This document shows, one piece after another, positions 10,345-20,800 of a stretch of DNA of 64,000 nucleotides. Within the stretch, counting starts at the first letter, position 1, and each line of letters opens with the position of its first letter. This DNA comes from Oegoconia quadripuncta. Lineage: Eukaryota; Arthropoda; Insecta; Lepidoptera; Autostichidae. The notes beneath the pieces are model-generated. The model was not told the origin of the DNA, made no database searches, and saw only the letters and a list, made by a program, of their open reading frames with translations. The position numbers and the translations under genes were made by a program. The stretch is taken from assembly GCA_949316235.1 (NCBI GenBank), contig OX438744.1, positions 2,232,001 to 2,296,000 on the forward strand. Reading direction: 5' to 3'.

Positions 10345-10765
10345 ACATTGAAGCGAACTGTCAGCAAAACCAACGGTTGCGGGCTCGAATTCCGGCAGGG
10401 GTTTTTTTTTTATGCACAACGGGTTATAACTTGACCTCAATCACACCTGATGTTAAGTGAACATGAGGCCGAAGGAGGGAGGGAAGTGGCTATCTTATCT
10501 CTGGCAACCGGATCATAACAATGCTATTAACATTGCTGTTTGGCGGCAGATATAGATAAGATGATGGTAGCTAGCCAGGCGAACATTTAAAATGCCCTAC
10601 CACCAACCAAATGTTTGTGTGATGAATACGAACATTTATTCCCGAGTCATGGATGTTTATATTAATATTTATATATGTTTATCCGTTATCTAGTATCCAC
10701 AGTACAGGCTTTACTTAGTTTGGGACTAGATGATTGGTGTAAGTGCCCGAAGTATTTATATATTA
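10345..10765 (+). mobile_element. SINE-A copy split by a SINE-B
   Basis: The left piece, 10345-10401, holds a B-box-like 'cgggctcgaattccg'. The right piece, 10613-10765, resumes with 'atgtttgtgtgatgaatacg' and ends in a 'atttatatattatt' tail. Joining them gives the normal SINE-A order, so the intervening SINE-B is a later insertion. Confidence 0.65.
10400..10612 (-). mobile_element. SINE-B nested in SINE-A
   Basis: Minus strand: the poly-A end is at 10402-10411 and the body has 'gataagatagccactt'. It is 5'-truncated at 'ttggttggtggtaggg'. Confidence 0.8.
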
Positions 10766-11202
10766 TTATTTATTAATTGAAATTGAAATTAAACTGATTT
10801 GTATTTTATATTATATTGTAATGAATCTACGATGGCTAACTCACCTGTCCAGGATGGTAATTAGGGTAAATCTTCCCATCGAAAATTGTCACCAAGTTCG
10901 CATCCAACCGCTCACTCTGAAATTCTATGGGAAACCTATGTTAAGCAGTGTACTTCCCGTTTCAGATATGACGATGATAATCGAATTAGGATCACGCCAA
11001 CCTGTCAAAGAATCCCGAAGTGTTCGGTGTGGACAATCAGAAAAACAAAATACACACCCGTCAAAATTCAATCACGTCCTTTTTTCAAGTCGGCTAAAAT
11101 TTCATTTTACTGAAATAGACAATCCGCGGACAAACGCGGATAAAAAGTACGCCACTGCGCCGGACGTTACGGTCATGTCACGGTCCAATGCCGTATAGTG
11201 AA

Positions 11203-11664
11203 ATTCAACCGTTACAAAAAGGTGCTACGTTCGTCTACGGACCGTAGCATAAAGCTACGAATTTCAATACTCTTTCTTTGAATCGTTTCGTTAAGGGATA
11301 ACAAAACATGTGTTTATATTAAGTACCTATTACTCATGGAAATATATACATACGACGTCACGACCTTTATCCCAAATAGGGTGGTCAAAAATACCCCAAA
11401 TTAAATCGTTTTCGTGTTCTAAACATTAAGATGATTCAACCGTTACAAAAAGGTGCTACGTTCGTCTACGGACCGTAGCATAAAGCTACGAATTTCAATA
11501 CTCTTTCTTTGAATCGTTTCGTTAAGGGATAACAAAACATGTGTTTATATTAAGTACCTATTACTCATGGAAATATATACATACGACGTCACGACCTTTA
11601 TCCCAAATAGGGTGGTCAAAAATACCCCAAATTAAATCGTTTTCGTGTTCTAAACATTAAGATG
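11203..11664. repeat. Perfect 231-bp tandem duplication
   Basis: 11203-11433 and 11434-11664 appear identical on base-by-base reading, followed by a further ATT of the next unit. Each unit starts 'attcaaccgttacaaaaagg'. It contains the hairpin-prone 'cggaccgtagcataaagc' area and ends 'aaacattaagatg'. Part of the unit ('cctttatcccaaatagggtg') belongs to repeat E. Identity implies a very recent duplication or an assembly artefact. Confidence 0.95.
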
Positions 11665-11800
11665 ATTTATCACTCACGGCGTTACATACAAACTTTCAAG
11701 TCTAAATTTTTTGAAATGCATAGACCGATTCTAATGAAACTTTGTACGTATAAGATAGATACATACATCTAAAAAGATAATAGAAAATAATTTCAATAGC

Positions 11801-12008
11801 TTTCCGCCCGCGACTTCGTCCGCGTAGAAAATTCCTTCAAAATTGGTCCAGCAAGAATGTTAGCCTATATATTAATCCAGATCCTAAACTGTTTTCCAAC
11901 CAAATTTCATCCAAATCCGTCCAGCCGTGTAGGCGCGAAGAGGTAACAAACATACATACATACGACATACACACACAAACGTTCGCATTTATAATATTGG
12001 TCGGGATA
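11801..12008 (-). mobile_element. Helitron-like repeat nested in MITE-H
   Basis: The minus strand begins TCCCGACCAATATTATAAAT just after an A (A|TC junction) and ends near 'gcgggcggaaagc'. It keeps 'tttggatgaaatttgg'. The four-base 'catacatacata' run near 11955 is part of this subfamily. Confidence 0.7.
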
Positions 12009-12284
12009 TATCAAATTTAAAAGTATATATTGCATTTTTTCCGTTACAATGGAAAACATAACATCCCTCTAATTTGTTTCAATATTCTTTTTTTTTTAAG
12101 CAGAAACAGTTACTGTCAAGCCGATAGGATTTTGACAGCGTCCCCGGGCGGGTGGGCAAGCGCAGGAGCGCTCTGCCCGTCTCTTGCATACAGTCATCGT
12201 GTGATTTTTCGAAAATGTTCTCTTACGTACTTTAGGCATGTCGTAGATAGTGATAGATTACTAACGCAATTAATAATTTGAGCC

Positions 12285-12805
12285 ATCGCATACGCGGTTT
12301 GTTACGGGAAGTGAATCAGGTGGCGTTGGTATCGCCGGCGCGGTGACGTTTACGTAATGTTAGGTCTGCACATCCATAATGATCATTCATAATACTACCG
12401 GCCGTCAAAGGAGATGGAACAATACTTAGAACATCAACGAGCGTGGGTAACTTTGATTATTTATTCTCTACGTCGAGTGGAAGGATTCAGTGAGTCGTTA
12501 ATTGATAAGAAGCTGATATGGAATTTGAACAGGACGGATTGTAGATTAGACTGGATGAATGAGGGGCATGCAAATGTTTAACCTGCACCGGTAAGCATCT
12601 CAGGTTCCATGATCATGAGGTAATCTGTTATTGCCTCCTCAGAAAGTTTAAGGTGATCGGGCCTGTGTTTTATCAGAGGCAGATCATTCTCTCATCCTAT
12701 TAAACTCTAGTGTCATTCCGATATCATATTCACCTACAGTAGCTTCGCAATTGCCCGAGCAACTCTATACCATGAGATGTCTGGTGACGTCCCGGTCGCT
12801 AGCAA
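12285..12805 (+). repeat. Repeat G, copy 3 (longest)
   Basis: Begins at 'tacgcggtttgttacgg' and extends to 'acgtcccggtcgctagcaac'. The order of conserved blocks is the same as in copy 2 over its whole length. No frame is open across it. Confidence 0.6.
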
Positions 12806-12949
12806 CGTCCGCCTTCATATATATCGTTATATGTGGTCAATATAAAGTTCATAAGAATCGGTTGATTCGTTTCGAAAAAAAATGGACTTGAAAGTCTGTA
12901 TGGAATACCTTGAAACCCTCTTAAAAGTTCAATGTTTGAATCAACATCC

Positions 12950-13084
12950 ACGGTTCACCTTTCGAAGTATACAGAAACGCATACGTGACAGATCGCCCTT
13001 AAAAGTCCCTTAGTCGACTTTCACGACACCCACGGGAAGACACGGGTCGGTTTTATTCTTTTTACGTGTTCTGAAGAACTGTTC
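12950..13084 (+). repeat. Repeat E copy, 3' half
   Basis: 'cagaaacgcatacgtgacag', 'aagtcccttagtcgac' and 'acacccacgggaagacacgg' correspond to 55245-55375. Confidence 0.6.
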
Positions 13085-13374
13085 GAGTTAATACCCGCTG
13101 CTCAATTTAACCGTTACACTTCTCGCCGAAAATTAAAACTCCATCCACATCACCTGGATGAGTGGAAGTCTTACCACTGTACGTTTCTCAAGAAACTTCC
13201 TACCACGTACGACCACCCTGTGGAACGCACTTCCTACAGCGGTATTCCCGAACATTGGAACCTTCAAGAAACGAGCCTACACCTTCCTCAAAGACCGGCA
13301 ACGCATCTGTGACCCTTTTGGTGTTGCGGGTGTCCATGGGCGGCGGTGATTGCTTTCCATCAGATAACGGCTAG
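13085..13374 (+). pseudogene. LINE-epsilon ORF2 C-terminus, frameshifted
   Basis: Reads HPHHLDEW, then in the next frame [39 protein letters not shown] and a C-terminal HGRR before TGA at 13347-13349. The family pattern FxPRTxxLWNxLP...VxxxHGRR is the C-terminus of jockey-group insect LINEs (family knowledge). One extra T near 13170-13172, compared with the copies at 20801 and 25651, shifts the frame. The 3' UTR 'gattgctttccatcag' is truncated before its 'cgtttgccgccctctcatat' end. Confidence 0.8.
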
Positions 13375-13507
13375 TATCTATATAACTAATATGGAGAATA
13401 GTTTTGCATGTATCAGTACACTTTACGGTCACGTAACGATCCTGTGCGGTGTAGTGAAACAATAAATGCGTGAGTTTTTTCATCCATATTTTTGACGCTC
13501 TTGTGAT

Positions 13508-13648
13508 TTCACGACCGATTGGTGTAGTGGATAGTGACCCTGTCCACCAACCGTTCCGGGTTCGGATCACGCGAGGGGTAAATGTTTGTATGATAAATAT
13601 GAACATTTATACCTTGCTCATGAATGTTTCTACGAATATTTATATATG
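13508..13648 (+). mobile_element. SINE-A subfamily variant
   Basis: A-box-like 'ttggtgtagtggatagtgac' and B-box-like CGGGTTCGGATCACG, followed by 'aatgtttgtatgataaatat'. It ends at a LINE-delta tail without the normal SINE-A 3' half. Confidence 0.65.
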
Positions 13649-13800
13649 TAACACAATACAAACACTCTTTATTGCGCAAAGTAATTTACAATAATTTTTG
13701 ATGATAACAATAGAACACAATTAGGTGGTCTTATCACTAAAACCAATTTCTTCCAGACAACCCACAGCTATAGGAAATTTGTAGATAGAAAAAAACAATG
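13649..13800 (-). mobile_element. LINE-delta 3' end
   Basis: 'acaatacaaacactctttat', 'ggtggtcttatcactaaaac' and 'caatttcttccagacaaccc' on the plus strand. 13801-14040 shows nothing beyond AT-rich sequence. Confidence 0.6.
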
Positions 13801-14302
13801 TTATTTTCTATATTTATTAATATATAGTTTTCAGTTTCTGTGATTAAAATATTCGCCTGTGGAGTAGAAACAACCCTCTATTAGCCAAGAGTGAATTTTT
13901 CGTTTAAATTGGTTTAGAGGCAAGTCCTTAATCCCATCTGGCAAGTGATTTTATACTTTATGGCCATTAAAAACGAGTTCTTTTGAGTCATTGTCAGATT
14001 ACATTTTGCTATATTAGAATGAAATGAAACAATAATGTTTCCTTGTGTAATTCCCTCGGCATGTGTAACTTCAATCTTGACTTAACGGCCTATACGAACA
14101 CGAACTCCTTTGCCGATTGAAAAAAAGTCCCCCGAAACAGCAAACTGCCAACTATTAATGACAGGCGGCCCAAACTTCGAGACCGCGTGAAATAGCGTTC
14201 AACAGCCGACCTCTTGTAATCTCAACTTTCAGAAAGTACCAATACGTCACGTTAGTATTCCGTTGGCGTTCGTGGGGTGCGGACGCGCGCGATGCGGCCG
14301 CT

Positions 14303-14495
14303 ATGCGCACGTTAATATTAATATACTTCGCGACGTTAGTGAATTGTGAATATAGGGGTGATTTTGTGAAGCATGTGCGACATGGTGGCAGGACCTTGAT
14401 CAGACATGGGCGGTCCCGCGTGCACTTCACGCGGGTGCACGCGCGGCGGGACCTGGTCGCGCAGAATATTGAGGCTGAAAGGAGTAGTGAACTAG
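14303..14495 (+). CDS. Candidate first coding exon of a secreted or membrane host protein
   Basis: An ATG at 14303 with G at -3 opens a reading frame of about 64 codons before a splice-donor-like CTAG|GTAGGT at 14495/14496. A second possible donor, AG|GTGTAA, lies 4 bases on. Residues 1-16 are MRTLILIYFATLVNCE: a positive charge, a hydrophobic core and small residues, as in a secretion signal. The rest is basic and His-rich (HVRHGG, RHGRSRVHFTRVHARRD), with no cysteine after the signal. The upstream 150 bases are locally GC-rich and match no repeat here, as expected for a 5' UTR. No downstream exon was found, so the partner exons would lie beyond a long intron. I do not recognise the protein. 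A minus-strand ORF of 128 aa over the same bases is judged a shadow. Confidence 0.45.
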
Positions 14496-14850
14496 GTAGG
14501 TGTAATATAGAATTGTTATAAGAATGAATAAGAAATATCAAACCAATCTTGGAATTGGCAAAAATTTCGTGGCGGCTTTAAGTGTCTTAAATACGTCTCC
14601 AATGTTTCATCGAAAAAGTTTAAAATATTTAAAAATGTAAAGCATGTGTCGATTTTACTTATTCTCGAACTTAAATGATTTCTCTTGCACCTAAAAATGT
14701 TGATGTACAATATCACTTTATTTTACAAGCTTGTCATAGACAACAAGTATATCAAAAAAAAACATAAGCGTCATACTTTTTTCCATTTGTGCACTGTCAC
14801 ATCTGTATTTATACCATATTTTAAATAATAAGATACTTCTTGGAAAAATG
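14496..14850 (+). other. Putative intron start, no feature
   Basis: AT-rich single-copy-looking sequence with no ORF above chance and no recognised repeat. If the exon is real, this is the first intron. Confidence 0.3.
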
Positions 14851-15000
14851 AAACATTTATTATATTCTTTATTGCACCAAAATATTACAATAGCAGAGTA
14901 CAAACAACACGTCACGTACAAAGGTAGCCTTATCTCTTTAAGAGATCTCTTCCACCCATCTTGAGCATTGAAATAGGAAATGGAGTAAATTTGGAGTTGA
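14851..15000 (-). mobile_element. LINE-delta 3' end, diverged
   Basis: 'tattctttattgcacc', 'aaaggtagccttatctc' and 'agagatctcttccacccatc' mark it. The T-rich tail runs into 14851. Confidence 0.55.
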
Positions 15001-15103
15001 GCTGCAAATTCCGGGCAAAAGAAAAAAAATCTTAGAATGAATAATAAAACAAATGAAAAAAGAAAAGATAACCAAATAATAAATATAAATATATTATTTA
15101 TAT

Positions 15104-15540
15104 TGGGTCTTTGAAATTGGAGTTTTTTTTTCTTCGTTAATCATATGTACCAATTCCTGCGATTATCAAAGCTATTTGCTACAAATATAGCTATAAGCTA
15201 TATAAATTTGTTTTTTATTTGGAAAATGGAAAATTATTTCAAGGTTTCACATGAAATATTTTTTTATTTCTGGGCTGAATCACATAATAAAAAAAATTTG
15301 AACAGAGCTCTTTTCATGTGCTTCCCATAATCATTTCTTAGATTCGCTGAAACTTTTATAAAGCGGTTACTTTTAAAAATTAACGCTGCCTTCACTTAAC
15401 TTAATGTTATCCTATAATACACTTAAAGTTTAGCTAAATTTGGATTTGCCGTTCCCAAAAAAAAAATTATAAATGTTTGTATGGAGAAAACAGTCTTAAT
15501 GAAATTCTTCATACAAAACGCCAATTTCATAGGTAAGTAC
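15104..15540 (+). mobile_element. MITE-T copy 1 (right end cut)
   Basis: The left inverted end TTGGGTCTTTGAAATTGGAG has lost six bases relative to the other copies ('tacctat' missing). The body runs through 'gaacagagctcttttcatg' and 'aaagcggttacttttaaaaa'. The right end stops at 'catttcataggtaag', missing the last 7 bp. TA precedes the left end. Confidence 0.85.
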
Positions 15541-16560
15541 TTTTTTCTTTTGCCCGAAATTGCTGCTCAACTCGAAATTTACTCCATTTCCTATATTATA
15601 AACCTACACACACATGATAATATCACGAATGATGGGAAAGGTAATGCTCTTTTAGCCATTGATAACTCCTTTAAATTTTTTTATTATTTTTTACCTCGAT
15701 AACTACCAAAATTTAGTTACTGTTACTAAATGTAGGTAGATTGCTTAAAATTAAATATCATAAATTGAATGAATAAATATTTATACTATCTTATTATATA
15801 TGATATTATTATCAAGGGTGGAAAGCAGAGAGACACGGTTATTGCGCCGCCGACAAGAGCATAGCTCTTAAATTGAAGATGATGAGCAAATTTATAATTA
15901 TAACCAAACAAGTCTGTGAAGAATATAATATCGTAGCCTTCCCATTTATATTACAACTCCATAAATATTAAATATACGCAATTGAACTGCAAATGGAAAA
16001 TGAAATGAAAATTGTAAAAACAATCGAGTTCAAAACGTATCCGTTCTTTATCTCCGGAGCGAATTTTCAGATAATAACCAAATTTATAGGAAACCTCGCT
16101 GAAGAAATATCCTTTGAAATAAAGAGTTATCGAAATCAGTTGACAACTCGGAGATATCGTGGAATACACAAAAAGGAGTCGGTTAAAAAAATTCGATTTT
16201 CGACACTCAGAATATATTTTGGTAGAATTTGTTATCAATGGCTAATCTTTAAATTCCTCCATTCCTTTACTCTAATTCTGACCATATTATCTTTACAATC
16301 AATACTTTTTTTTTCTTTATTTAAGATAACTAACAATACATACACTATAACAAACATAATGCACCTGAAATTCTATATATTCTAAGTACTATCTTAATTA
16401 AAGGTTACCATGGCATTTGTAATAAGAAAGTAAACGTAATTATCAAACCTATAAACTAGTCCAGTTATTTATCTTTACAACCTGGAGACCAAAAAAGACA
16501 TAAATATAGGGTAACATATTGGTTGCGCTTTGCTTACCATGAGCAATCTGATCCAATATA
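15541..16560. other. No supported feature
   Basis: AT-rich DNA. Overlapping plus (130 aa, 15993-16385) and minus (95 aa, 15951-16238) ORFs are present. Neither has a recognisable domain and the plus one is mostly F, I, K and T, so I regard both as chance. Confidence 0.4.
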
Positions 16561-16564
16561 AATA

Positions 16565-17000
16565 TACAAAATATAAAAATAAACTTGCTGTCCATAGCAG
16601 TCACGTACATAAAGTCACTAAGTCATTCAAGGGACAATGTATACCCTTTTACAAATTTGCCTTTAAATAAATTTAAAACAACCATTAAACGGAAACTATG
16701 TATATGTAGCCATTATAAAATTTCTGAAAATCTGGATGATAAGAATGCGTGGACATGAACCGCTCGGCATTATCCAGTACATTTTATTCTTAATTTTCTT
16801 TGTCGAATCATAAATTTTACAATTAGGTATTTCAAATTGTATTTGTATTGACTTATTTAAAAAGAGCAACCCTGGAGTTTCTTGCTCGTTCTTCTCTGGG
16901 GAGACTGCCTAGTGAATGAGCGATAACTGTATGTCATGACGATTTCAAATGTTATTCTTATAACTTACGAAATAAAACATTTTTGATTTGATGGATTGAT
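16565..17000 (+). pseudogene. LINE-gamma 3' end with ORF2 C-terminal remnant
   Basis: Translation gives a broken HSSHVHKVTKSFKGQCI...FYKFAF, equivalent to the LINE-alpha and LINE-beta tails. Next come 'atgcgtggacatgaaccgc', 'gagtttcttgctcgttcttc' and the terminal 'aaataaaacatttttgattt'. Stops interrupt the ORF part. Confidence 0.7.
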
Positions 17001-17329
17001 TGAATATGCGCTTTATAAATTTGCGCAGACTATCTGAGAATATGCCTATTGTTTATCTTTATTTATAATTGAGTACTTTCAAATAATATATTATCGGTGG
17101 ATGGATAGATAAAGTATTTATATCTTTCTCCAGTCACATACTTACATTAAACTAATCTGTTATAAAGAAGTGATCCTAGGAACACGTAAAATGTACATGA
17201 AAATGGATGTTTTGTTCCTGTGTTGTTAGGGCAAACTATACCTTTCGTCTGTTATTAGTAATTTCAGTACTGACTTTGGTCACAGATTACTAATAAGTTA
17301 CTAAAGTAACTTTGGTGCTTTTTAGCGCG

Positions 17330-17566
17330 TCTAACTAATATTATAAATGCGAACGTTTGGACGTTTATTTATTTGTTTGTTTATTTGTTGCTCAATAACG
17401 GCGAAACGGATGAACGGATTTGAATGAAATTTGGTACACAGATAGATCACACCCCGGATTGGAACATAGGATATTTTTTATCCCGATAAAGTGAGTAGTT
17501 CCCACGGGATAAATAAATTTCCGCGATAAAGTTATTCCACGCAGGCGAATCCACGGGCGGAATGCT
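17330..17566 (+). mobile_element. Helitron-like repeat
   Basis: Starts TCTAACTAATATTATAAATG. It has a '(ttta)(tttg)' run, 'gaacggatttgaatgaaatt', 'cccgataaagtgagtagttc' and a final 'gcgaatccacgggcggaat'. The CTAG end is degraded to 'atgctcg'. Confidence 0.75.
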
Positions 17567-17609
17567 CGTTTATTACAAATAATTGTCGGATAAAAACATT
17601 TTAAAGTCC

Positions 17610-18167
17610 ACCGTCATGCTATCAAACTTCAAACTTCAAACTTCAAGCATTTATATTAACGTAAGATACATGATATCATTTGTTGAATGTCAATTTAAAT
17701 CTACTGGAAATGAAAAAGTTAATTGCATTTATCTGTCAGTCGGTATGTCCAAGCTACTATCGCTTCGGAAAGGGCATTCATCTGTGGGAAAAGAAGCGGC
17801 GCAAGAAACCCACAGGATCATTGTTGTTCTTTTTTTTTTTTTAATAAAGTATATAACTAATACAATTTTATAATTTTGGGGAGCTGGTCGAAGTACACCA
17901 AGCGTGTTTGTCATTCAGGTAGTCACTAATTTTATAATAACCCTTTTTTGCTAATGTTATTTTGACATAATCTTTAAATTTTTTCTCAGTTAGATTAATG
18001 ATATTCTTAGGTATAAGGTTATAAAAGCGTATACAGTGTCCCACAAATGATGTATTCACTTTGCTTAGTCTGAACACAGGGGTAGCCAATTTGTTCTTAT
18101 ATCTCAAATTTAAATTATGCTTGTCACTATTTTTCGGGAACGTAGAAATATTTTTTCGAACGTACAT
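17610..18167 (-). pseudogene. LINE-alpha 3' end with 99-aa ORF2 C-terminus
   Basis: The minus ORF 17868-18167 reads NKLATPVFRLSKVNTSFVGH, FYNLIPKNIINL, FKDYVKITLAKKGYYKISDY and a terminal stop. FxxxxKxxLxxKxYYxxxDY is the usual end of CR1/jockey-group ORF2 (family knowledge). The 3' UTR down to 17614 ends in repeated 'cttcaaa' (tail TTTGAAG). It is the best-preserved copy of the family here. An ATG at 18165 is fortuitous: the element is 5'-truncated there. Confidence 0.75.
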
Positions 18168-18629
18168 AATATTTTCGTAAATGAACAGTGAAGGAACAGT
18201 TAACCTTTAATATTAATTTCTTTAAACCTGTCCCGGAGAGAGTCATGTCGGCGCAGATTATAAATTGTGGATATCATCGGATTACCTATGTCAGAGCTAA
18301 GTGCCTATATACATATACATATAAACTGTGGATATCATCGGATTACCTTGACTCGAAAACAAGACGAAGAAGCAGATCACTTTATGTGTTCTATTCATAT
18401 GGATATAAGGTTTAAAGGTATTTATTTTCACTAAAAAAGAAACAGTTATCACAATAGATCGTTCCAGCGGTACCGGAACAAAACTTGGCTTTTGAAAAAT
18501 AAATATAATTGGAATCATCGCTTTCTTCATTCTTCATTCATTCAGCATTCGTGGTTCAATATTTACAATAAACGGTCTGATTTTCGACTCTCTACATATC
18601 TAATTAGTAGTATATAACATTTTGAAGTG

Positions 18630-18780
18630 ACAACCTGTCTATCTTTATCTTAAGTCTTCCGCCAAGGATCAATGTTAATAACATTGTTATGAGTCGCCTG
18701 TTTGAAATAAGATAACCAGTCCCCTAAGGAATTCGGGAGCTTCGGGTGAGTACATTTCTATTTTAAGGTACTTTTTCAAT
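18630..18780 (+). mobile_element. Ancient SINE-B fragment
   Basis: 'atcaatgttaataacattgt' and 'aagataaccagtcccctaag' with many substitutions. The tail is lost. Confidence 0.5.
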
Positions 18781-19025
18781 CAATCAATCAAGTAGACTTT
18801 ATTACACAAAGATAACATTTGATACACATTAACCAAGTTTTCATCAAATTTGTACAATCAAGCGGTCTTATTCCTATTCAGATATCGCTATATCGTTGTT
18901 ATTTTCACCATACAACCATTGGGTAGAGATGAGAAATGGACAGGAATAAAGCAGGTAGATTGTTCACCAATAAAAAGATATTGAAACGTATTTTCTCATT
19001 TAAGGTCAGGCGTGATCAATCGATA
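18781..19025 (-). mobile_element. LINE 3' end with (tcaa)n tail, delta-like
   Basis: Begins with 'tcaatcaatcaag' (the minus-strand tail), 'actttattacaca' and 'aagcggtctta'. It is more divergent than the other delta copies. Confidence 0.45.
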
Positions 19026-19033
19026 ACCTGATA

Positions 19034-19385
19034 TCCAACTAATAATTATGAATGCGTAAGTTTGGATGTTTATTGTGGGTTGTATGAAAGAGATCGTTTC
19101 TAGTGATAAGACCGCCTAATTTTGTTCTATTGTCATCATCAAAAATTATTGTAAATTATTTTGCGCAATAAAGAGTATTTGTATTGTATTGCTTATCTAT
19201 TTGTTACTCAATCACGGCTAACTGAGGAACGGATTTGGATGAAGTTTGGTATATATGTAGAACGTACCCTGGATTAACACAGAAACATTTTTATCCCGAT
19301 AAAGTGAGTAGTTCCCGCGGGATGACAAAATTAAACAAACCGCGATAGCTTTTCTACGCCGGCGAAGCAGCGGACGGAAAGCTAG
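19034..19385 (+). mobile_element. Helitron-like repeat split by LINE-delta
   Basis: Starts A|TCCAACTAATAATTATGAAT and, after a 120-bp interruption, continues 'gttactcaatcacggctaac', 'gataaagtgagtagttcccg' and 'cggacggaaagctag'. Confidence 0.75.
19073..19195 (+). mobile_element. LINE-delta tail nested in the Helitron
   Basis: 'gaaagagatcgtttctagtg', 'ttgcgcaataaagagtattt' and terminal 'gtattgtattg'. It is nearly the mirror of 13649-13760. 19390-19865 contains only another possible LINE tail start ('aagaaatcctttattgtcac' at 19397). Confidence 0.7.
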
Positions 19386-19868
19386 CTAAATAAAGAAATC
19401 CTTTATTGTCACATTTGTACAAAACCTAACTCGCAGACATAATCTGTTGTGGCAATCGGAGATAGATTTAACATTTTGCTGACAGGTCCTTCTCAGAGTT
19501 CACTGCACAGCACTGGTTTAAATCGTCGTATAACCTTCACACAAATAAGGTTTTAATCTTTTGAATCTGTTCGTCATATTTGATCTGTCCAATTTACGCA
19601 AACTTAATGAAACGTAATTCTTTCCAACTGTAAAAACTGTCATGAAATTGCACGCAGAATTTCGTCGTCTGCAAAATGGAACGTAGCGAAACTTTTTGTC
19701 GACTAGGTAAATGAGTTTAACTAATTACCGAGTTGGTTACTATGGTGCAGGACTAACTTTAAACATGATTAAGATAAATGTGTTTACCTAGATAAACAAA
19801 TTTAACTAAACGTAATTTAGATAATTCGGATATTTAAGTGAGATTTACTGCGGCCTTAACGCTTTTAG

Positions 19869-20095
19869 AAATAAATGTCTTTGCACATACACAGAGCTAA
19901 GCAACTAGACTTGCACTATGGTGGAATACATATTTTTTTTATAACAAATAAATACATATATAAATGAAAAACATCCACAACTTGGGAACACATGTCTGTA
20001 TTCATCATACAAACATATGCCCCTAGCGGGATTCGAACCCGCGACCTTTTGATAAAGCAGTCAGAGTTTCTAACCACTACCCCAAACAGGTCGTC
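19869..20095 (-). mobile_element. SINE-A
   Basis: Minus-strand head 'gacgacctgtttggggtagt' (20095 downward) and an intact B-box core GGGTTCGAATCCCGC near 20031-20045. The 3' part carries a 'tctagttgcttagctc' block. Confidence 0.85.
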
Positions 20096-20795
20096 AAATC
20101 AATTCAAATCTGTTAATTCTCGAATCAGAGCGATTTTATTGATTTATTCTGTGTTTAAAAATAAATCTTAATTTAAACCAATAAGGGCAGCGCTGGACGG
20201 AACAGACTATCTTATTGATTTTGTTCTACCCACCAGTATACTTATCCTTGTTTTTACAGGGTTTCTGTCAGAATTGGCAGAATCATCGTATGTATATAGC
20301 CATAAATCCCCCAAAAAGTTAAGCTTCAGACTGGTAATACAGCGTCTACTCTAAGAAAATAGTGAGAGCTTAAAAACTGGTTTAGTTGAGTTCATAGAAT
20401 TCACATTAGAATCGATACCATTTATTGCGATTCCGGTTCGAGAATTGGTCATGAATCTATTTGCTTGGCCGTAACAACAGATTCTCGATCAAATTGTAAA
20501 CAAAGAATAATTATAATATGTTTTATACAATACAGGGTGAATTTGAATTAATGTAATTCTCATTAACTGGTGACTCCACCCCGGATTACAATCAACTTTC
20601 CCCAAGGAACTATAGTCGAATTCAATCAAAAAAATTCAATCAAAAAAATTTCGATTACCCAAACAAAGTAAACCATTCTGAAAAATGCTGAAATTAGTAC
20701 GGAAGTCCAACAATTTTCGCTAGCTAGTGTTAAATAGCTACTGTTACATATTTTTGAAATGTACTCCTTAAAGCTATTCATTTTTTTTTTGTTTT
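20096..20795. other. No gene seen
   Basis: Single-copy-looking AT-rich DNA. A direct repeat 'attcaatcaaaaaaattcaa' at 20619-20650 and a poly-T near 20781 are the only structure. Confidence 0.3.
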
Positions 20796-20800
20796 TTTTT

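Larger units (their letters stand above)
11690..12905. mobile_element. MITE-H, enlarged by nested insertions
   Basis: The left terminus (about 11690-11745: 'aaactttcaagtctaaattt', then 'accgattctaatgaaacttt') is inverted at about 12845-12905 ('aagttcataagaatcgg', then 'ggacttgaaagt'). The same ends occur at 36660-37045. A Helitron-like repeat (11801-12008), a poly-T-led segment (12092-12200) and repeat G (12285-12805) have expanded it. Confidence 0.6.

Noticed and set aside
11203..11664. CRISPR-like repeat array
   Set aside because: Only two 231-bp units without spacers, in a eukaryotic context.
14155..14541. 128-codon minus ORF opposite the candidate exon
   Set aside because: No signal or domain; the plus-strand frame explains the region better.
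15993..16385. 130-codon plus ORF with hydrophobic C-terminus
   Set aside because: AT-rich low-complexity composition, a long antisense ORF over the same bases, and no motif or splice context.
19869..20095. Functional tRNA gene (also 23060, 57275, 59742, 61554)
   Set aside because: Pol III boxes are present, but no acceptor-stem pairing or cloverleaf, and the tRNA-like part continues into the SINE body.
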